Positions 38,960-44,100 of a stretch of DNA of 44,100 nt are shown in pieces. This DNA is from Chara braunii (taxonomy: Eukaryota; Streptophyta; Charophyceae; Charales; Characeae), in assembly GCA_003427395.1 (NCBI GenBank), contig BFEA01000285.1:614643-658742 (forward strand). The letters run 5' to 3'. The position numbers and the translations under genes are program-made. Below the pieces are notes generated by a model, which was given only the letters and a program-made list of their open reading frames with translations, did not search any database and was not told where the DNA came from. The stretch's first letter is position 1. Each line of letters begins with the position of its first letter.

Positions 38960-41169
38960 ACCATGCTAACTCTATGGAATCAATCAATCCCTCAACATAA
39001 GTGCCTTCAACTCTGTTTGTCTTCTGAGCTTTGTCCACCTCTTGACTCCCACTGAGCAACCTGCTCAGCCACCATTTCCTGCACACAGGTCGGATATAAT
39101 CAGATCAGGTGTATGTAGGTGGGGAACTTGGCATGGGGGTACCCCTAGGACTTCTCCATTTTCTGTGAAGATTTTCAGTGTTTGTTTGTCAATTTTATTG
39201 CCAATCTGCTCTGAACTCAATGCAACTACCTGTCAGAATGTTTGTTTGTATCATGGAAACCATTTGTCAATTTGCAGCGTATGATGACTCTTACAACCCC
39301 TCTCTTCTACCCCTTGAACCTCTGACGTAAAAACAGGCCGCTTGAACACACTCAGCAGCCCTCGTAATCCGTTTAAATCAAATTACCGCAATACCTACCC
39401 AATTATCCTATTGCCCAATATTTAACCTGTGGCAGTCTGTAAGCCGTTACAGCAGTGAGGGAAAATCCGAAAACACATGACTCATCTCATGGAGAAAGCA
39501 AGGAAGACACCCCAAGAAGCACGAAAATCAGCAATCGCTCACCAAAGTTCGCGACGTTTTGCTGCGAGTGACCAACGCATGCCACATTAGGATATCCTAT
39601 TACCCAAGCAGTCTCTCGTCGCAGGATTTATTTAGTGCTGCTTCCTAAGCACCTAATTACAGCTTGGTTTGCTTCTACCTCTACGTTAACTGATTCACTC
39701 CAATCTGTGCGTTGTTCGATCGGCAAAACATTCAAGAATTCCTATTCAGAACCCATTTCCTTAGCTGATGAAAGTTCAACGTGTTCAACTCGTCAAAATC
39801 TGCATGGACAACTTGGGTGGGGTTAGGGGAAGGAGGGGCGGGGGTGTGTCCGGAGGTTCTAGAGAAGGCACACTCGTACTCTCCACTCGCCTTTCTGGAT
39901 CCATGAGGGCCGAAAGACTGGCGAAGTCGCTGCCACTGTTCTGTGCTCTTTATTTCAGCATGCGGCCCTCACCCTTATTCGCATGAAGGATACACCACCA
40001 GCAGGTGCCTCCCCCGTCTTAGCGTGTACCCTCGTTATCCATACCTGGGTTATTGCCAAGCCCGCTCTCTACACCCTCCCGCTTCTTCCCGTGCCCACCG
40101 TAGAATCTTGGAAATATCCGACTGGGGCTCGGTCAAAAGGCTTCTGGTATGCAGGACGACCACTGCCATAGCTTCCCAGTTGCTTTCCACGTCCATCCTC
40201 CTACACGTTCCACCCGTCACGCTGCCCTGCTCCTCGCCCCAACTCGTCGGTTTGCCTACGCGCCCTCCCCAGGCTTTTTATGAGGTTTCTGCGTCGCCCC
40301 ACGTCAGCCCTTGCCTCCTTCCTTCACACGTTCTCACCTCTGCTTTCACTCACCGTCCCTCGTGATCGCCTACTCCCTCCTTGCCTTCTGCGTTTCACTG
40401 CGCCTTCTCCCTTTTGCTCACTACCGTCTTCGCAACCATATATATGCCTTCCCGCCTCGTCGTTGCTTAGCCTCCACACACTCCTGCTGCCTGAAGCGCA
40501 GGCTACTCGCGCACTTCTGCCCGCGACCGGCTATGGCCGCAGCCCCTTCGGTAGGGCAGGGGCAGAATCAGGCGCCCAAAGGTTGACCCGCGCACACCGG
40601 TCGTCGCCGACCGACACCGAGGACCAAAAGTCGTCGCTGCGACACCGGACGGGCCCGCCGCTCCGGTCACAGCGCAGCGCTAGCGCTCGTCTTGACTTCG
40701 ACTCGACCCCACCTCAGGGACAAACCTGACGTCCTGGTAGAAGTTAAGCGCGTCCACGCACTGAACCAATCTCCAGAGCATACATGCACCTCGTGACGTC
40801 ATGCGTTCTCCCTGTGCATACAACACCAAACATGGAGCTGCTTCATGTCCAACAATGTCATGCGGTTTTCTCATCAGATTGACTAATAAACAAATTTCCT
40901 ATGGATGGCTGCTCAACAAACACATCAAAGTGACTAGAATGCAAAGAGATCAATGACGGGTTATCAAGTTGGCATGATTGCATCTGGAAGAAATGGTGCT
41001 GTTAGGCTACCTAACTGAGCTTGTCGAGAGTATGTCACACCATCGGTGAAACCTGGATGGAATGTTGAGTCCGTCCAGAAGTCTTTTCCTAACAGAGGTA
41101 TGTGGTCTGTGCTATCCAGCTACATCATACTACATGTGGAATTTGAGTCTCATTGCACCCACTCAACTT
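38960..41169. other. No confident gene
   Basis: Unique to moderately GC-rich sequence. Several short frames at 39943-40729 overlap each other and are Pro/Ser/Arg-rich with no motif. An ATG at 40532 (MAAAPSVGQGQNQAPKG) in a leader-like setting might start a truncated Gag, but it stops at once. Two similar phrases (ATCCTATTGCCCA near 39405, ATCCTATTACCCA near 39594) may be part of a degenerate terminal repeat. Confidence 0.4.
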
Positions 41170-41299
41170 CTACATGCCCCACCTTGTTAATATGCAATGT
41201 CTACAAGTACATAATCATTTGTGCTAAGCTATGGCTACATGCCCCACCTTGTTAATATGCAATGTCTACAAGTACATAATCATTTGTGCTAAGCTATGG
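41170..41299. repeat. 65-bp perfect tandem duplication
   Basis: 41170-41234 and 41235-41299 are identical, beginning CTACATGCCCCACCTTG and ending AAGCTATGG. The lack of divergence means a recent duplication or an assembly artefact. It lies in probable intron sequence of the dynein gene. Confidence 0.9.
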
Positions 41300-41684
41300 T
41301 GGCCTCTGTATCCTATTGTCGCAATCAGAATGTAAAACCAGTTGTCTGAAAAACACTGCTCTTGCTTTCTAAAGTTGGAGGCAGCCTGTGTGATGGCTGA
41401 ATCTGCTGCTTTTGTGAACTGTTTACTCATTTACAATTCCTATATGTTGCCCTTTGTGCTACAAGCAAGGAGATGCTTGTGCTGTGATGCAGCTCATCAT
41501 ACAGCTGAGGGGAAAACTCTGAGCTATTCACAATGGAGCAGGCAAAGACTAAGTTGATGTCACTGAGCCATGCATTTTCATAAGAAATATTCATTCCATC
41601 AAATAAATAGTTTGGAACTTTGTGCCTTTGTCACTGATGAACTAATAATGGAAGTCCATTACCTTTTGTGTCTTCTCCTCTCAG

Positions 41685-41873
41685 GTTGTTGCGCCAAAAA
41701 GGGAGAAGTTAGCCAGATCGACTACAGAATACAATCAGCTCATAGATGCCTTGAATGTCAAGAAGGATCAGCTGAAAGCAGTAGAGGACAAGCTTGAAGA
41801 GCTGAATGACCATCTCAAGGTCATGGAATCAAAAAAGAGACAATTACAGGGTGATGTAGAGAACTGCTCCAAG
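41685..41873 (+). CDS. Dynein heavy chain exon (stalk coiled coil)
   Basis: Dynein heavy chains are microtubule motors; the stalk is an antiparallel coiled coil carrying the microtubule-binding tip. This exon is 189 nt, exactly 63 codons, between an acceptor (CTCTCTCAG) and a donor (AAG|GTGTGC), both in phase 0. It encodes VVAPKREKLARS, then LIDALNVKKDQLKAVEDKLE, and ends GDVENCSK. The VVAPK(R/K)xKL start, the KKxxLKxVEDKL heptads and the final C(S/T)K match the return helix of the stalk, just before AAA5. The rest of the gene must lie outside the window or in introns I cannot resolve. Axonemal type is likely, since green organisms with flagella keep those genes. It is the only clear host coding sequence here. 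Confidence 0.75.
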
Positions 41874-42041
41874 GTGTGCAGCCTTTGCAGCCTTTCCCAC
41901 TCATTGATGTGATGACCCATGTGCGTGCAGTTTGGGTACACCCTTTGTCTGCTGTCCTCGTAAAGTTTGACATTGCGATTTGCCATTGTAGTTTTAAATG
42001 CGGGACTTTGGGTAAAAGAGAATTTCTTTTTTTTTTTCCAG

Positions 42042-42069
42042 GTTGAACTTTTGCGGAAAACTAGACACT
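42042..42069 (+). CDS. Possible next dynein exon, hit by a SINE
   Basis: A strong acceptor (polypyrimidine then CCAG) ends at 42041, and the following codons VELLRKT would continue the previous exon in phase 0. A good donor (GTGAGT) lies at about 42548, directly after the second target duplication. Without the SINE the exon would be only about 30 nt. The match of VELLRKT to known dyneins is not clear, so a cryptic acceptor inside an intron is the main alternative. Confidence 0.3.
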
Positions 42070-42546
42070 ATCCAGCAACCTAGCTCAGTTGGCTAGGCAC
42101 GCAAGTGGCATTGAAGAGGTTGTGGGCTTGAGCCCCATGACCACCTGCACCGCACTTAGTGCCAACCAGCTGTGATAGTCCACTGGATACCCCTAATCGG
42201 TACTAGTAGGGTCTATGACCAACCCGGGTGTGAGTGTGAGTGCGTTGCGTGTGGTGTGTGGGAGAGTGTTGGCCATAGCCACTGCTGTCACTCGATTGGG
42301 GGTGGGCAGCTGCTGTTAAATGCTCGGCTTTGTGTTAGCCGCTGGTCCCCACCGGCAGCCCCACCCTACCCGCTGACCACCGACGATTAGGGCGGGGGGC
42401 AACATGAATCCCCTCAATTGTGAGAGGTAGTTATCGTTGCAGCTGTCCCCTGTATAGGCTTAGGAGTAGTAGTAGGTAGATAATGAAAGGTGAAATTGAG
42501 AGAAGAATATAGCTCAATAAAAAGGAAAGGAAAAAAACTAGATACT
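42057..42546 (+). mobile_element. tRNA-derived SINE with target duplications
   Basis: AAAACTAGACACT (42057-42069) and AAAACTAGATACT (42534-42546) flank the unit and differ at one base. The head is tRNA-like: box A TAGCTCAGTTGG at 42081-42092 is perfect, and box B GGGCTTGAGCC at 42124-42134 is near consensus, about 32 bases after box A. A body of about 330 bases follows with no coding capacity, then an A-rich tail (AATAAAAAGGAAAGG). It would be transcribed by RNA polymerase III from the internal boxes and moved by a LINE enzyme encoded elsewhere. A tRNA gene is excluded because the acceptor stem does not pair and no CCA-side stem is seen. Confidence 0.82.
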
Positions 42547-42547
42547 G

Positions 42548-43532
42548 TGTGAGTGTCAGGCTGTAGGACATTGCAGCATGCTGATTAGTCATTTTTCTGA
42601 TAGGATAGTATTTGAATGCTGAGTAGACAGTCATTCTGATTAGTCATCATCTATCTCTAGTTCATGACCTCAATCATCCTCAATCATCCCAAATTATCAT
42701 CAATGATCAATGTATTTCCATTATAAGGGACGCTGGGCCCGGCTCCCAGCACGTGCTGCTCCCAAGAATACATTGGATCATGGGAGCAATTTAAAAAAAC
42801 AGAAAAAAAGGGACATTGCTGGGCCCTGCTACACAGGCTGGAAAGGCCCAAATTTTTCACCTAGGCCCCAGGACGTGCGCCCCATTATTTTGGGCAGCCC
42901 CTATTTCCATGGCCATTTTTTCAAGGCCTAGCTTCATTTTATGTCCCATTCGTTATTTATTTTCTTTCCAGTTTTTATTTATTGAAACAACGGCGGACGT
43001 GGCAGGTTTGAGTTCGTAACGGCAAAAGAATACTGGCGGCAAAGAAATCAGGCTCCGCGGCATATTTCTGTCCAAAAGTACCCTTCGGCTATGTTACCAG
43101 GGTCGCTCGGCACAGGCAAACTTGCACAGGGGTTGACCCGCCCGGGGTACCCAGGTCAATTTTTTTTGGCTCTTTGTTTTTGGCAGTGGGGCAATTTTGC
43201 GCCCACTGAGACGTGCCCAAATCTGGTTTTACTTCGGAGTTTGGTGATATCTCACCGAAGGGTGTCTGTGGGGTATAAGCCAGGTTCGAAAGGGCTCGAA
43301 GGGGCATATTAAAGAGGTATGCTATAATTGCAATCAGACTTGTCTTTCTGGACACTCAGCATGCGTACAAACAGATGACTATCAAGCTGGCGACTTGCGC
43401 CCACACGAAGCTCAGAGTAAACGTAGCCAAGAACGCAGTTCAGATTAAGATTTGTTTCGTACGGCTACGGCCGTACACCACACTCCCAGCAACCGGTTCG
43501 TACACACACCCTGGATCTCCCGGGATGTCCCG
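42548..43532. other. Unassigned, possible LTR-related sequence
   Basis: A short TCATCCTCAATCATCC-type direct repeat lies near 42660-42700. Around 43330 a stretch reads CYNCNQ...GHSAC in one frame, loosely like a zinc knuckle, but the spacing is not canonical. No gene was recognised. Confidence 0.35.
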
Positions 43533-43590
43533 CGCACACACACACACACACCCCACACGCACACACACAATGCCATACACACACACACAC
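43533..43590. repeat. Interrupted (CA)n microsatellite
   Basis: Three CA runs separated by CCCCACACGC and ATGCCATA. The short frames across it are repeat artefacts. Confidence 0.95.
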
Positions 43591-44064
43591 CTACTAGCAC
43601 TCTAATCTTGCTGACGTGGCGGCTATGGCCGCCGACTCTCTCATCTACTGAATAACTATCGGCTATGGCCGATCTTCCTCCTCTTACCCCTCCTTGTCAA
43701 CGGGCACCAGCTGCAGCGGGCCTCCATGTGCCCTGGCCTACAGCCAGGGCCTATTTTGGCTATTTGCCAGTTCGGCCTGTGGGACCAGGCCGTGGCCTGA
43801 CCCCACAGGCCGTGTGCTGTTCCAGTCCTGCCCGGTACCACTGTCGGTACCAGGCCAGTCCAGTCCAGTCAGTCAGTCCGCTGAGGGTATACCCCAACTG
43901 TTGTCTGCTTTTCATCATTCTTCATTTCTGCACTTGTTGGAGTACGTGCGGTGTCGAGTCTGCGTCGGAGCTGTGCTGTCCCTTCCAGCTCCATCTCCAC
44001 TTCCTCCTTCCTCAACCCCTTCTTCTCCATCCTGTCGGACCGCCATCCCGACGGGTCCGGCACA
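43591..44064 (+). mobile_element. End of a 5' LTR (start not determined)
   Basis: Sequence immediately before a plant-type primer site ends CGGCACA, in keeping with an LTR terminus in CA. It is rich in pyrimidine and GC, as in many LTR leader regions. The LTR's first base cannot be fixed because the second LTR lies beyond the window; the start given is only where the microsatellite ends. Confidence 0.5.
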
Positions 44065-44065
44065 C

Positions 44066-44077
44066 TGGTATCAGAGC
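44066..44077 (+). promoter_or_regulatory. Primer binding site, initiator tRNA-Met type
   Basis: TGGTATCAGAGC is the classic plant retrotransposon site, complementary to the 3' end of initiator tRNA-Met. It lies one base after a CA-ending LTR edge and marks the start of a plus-strand LTR retrotransposon whose genes would be to the right of the window. Such sites are used by both Ty1/copia and Ty3 elements, so the superfamily is unknown. Confidence 0.8.
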
Positions 44078-44100
44078 AGGAACGGTCCCCGCTCCAACCC

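Noticed and set aside
40280-40729. Overlapping frames near 40.3-40.7 kb
   Set aside because: Low-complexity Pro/Ser/Arg composition in two frames at once, with no family motif.
41040-41095. An upstream dynein exon ending at GAGGTATGT
   Set aside because: A reading with VKPGW...VQKS vaguely recalls the segment before the stalk, but the strongly conserved GLC-W motif that should follow is absent before 41685.
42071-42143. A tRNA gene
   Set aside because: Box A and B are present but the acceptor stem does not pair, and the unit continues for 400 bases to an A-rich tail between target duplications, so it is a SINE.
43320-43400. A Gag zinc knuckle (CYNCNQ...GHSAC)
   Set aside because: Spacing does not fit C-X2-C-X4-H-X4-C and no Gag or protease sequence surrounds it.

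Overview
The window looks like repeat-dominated nuclear DNA of a green-lineage eukaryote. No operons, ribosome binding sites or prokaryotic genes are visible. The retroelement primer sites are plant-type: one matches the 3' end of tRNA-Asp and one that of initiator tRNA-Met. The only host gene I recognise is an exon of a dynein heavy chain stalk, which implies motile flagellated cells. A DIRS-type element whose tyrosine recombinase lies on the strand opposite its reverse transcriptase recalls Kangaroo of Volvox. Together these fit a streptophyte alga such as a charophyte, or another green organism with swimming sperm. That assignment is inference; no marker gene settles it. Layout, left to right. 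1-2370 is a satellite of about 91 bp in three successive subfamilies. 2574-3955 is a 54-bp minisatellite, followed by a CT microsatellite. 4.1-9.8 kb holds scattered plus-strand coding remnants, a 108-bp MITE-like inverted repeat with TA ends (5534-5641), an unrecognised open reading frame (7174-7986) and a decayed second copy of the same family (8141-8793), then a gag-like N-terminus (9263). 11586-12882 is a hAT-like insertion with 8-bp duplications, a GC-rich interior and a 990-base gap. 13.2-13.86 kb is a 43-46 bp minisatellite. 13866-22437 is a decayed Ty3/gypsy element on the minus strand, with gag, protease, reverse transcriptase, RNase H, integrase and a tRNA-Asp primer site. Between its primer site and gag lies a tandem array of at least five diverged copies of one unrecognised domain of about 130 residues, the last still an intact reading frame. 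Two more unrecognised minus-strand frames follow at 22998-24113. 24.2-28.6 kb is a chain of at least six adjoining minisatellites with a 260-base gap. 28.6-35 kb is AT-rich with many A-runs, several continuing into G-runs. 33.4-38.96 kb holds the DIRS/Kangaroo-like element. 38.96-44.1 kb is mostly unassigned, with the dynein exon (41685-41873), a tRNA-derived SINE flanked by target duplications (about 42070-42533), and the end of a plus-strand LTR with its initiator-Met primer site (44066). Nearly every mobile-element gene is broken by frameshifts or stops, often TGA, as expected for old silenced copies. The most novel items are the tandem domain array upstream of gag, the duplicated unknown family at 7.1-8.8 kb, the opposite-strand recombinase architecture and the GC-rich hAT-like insertion.
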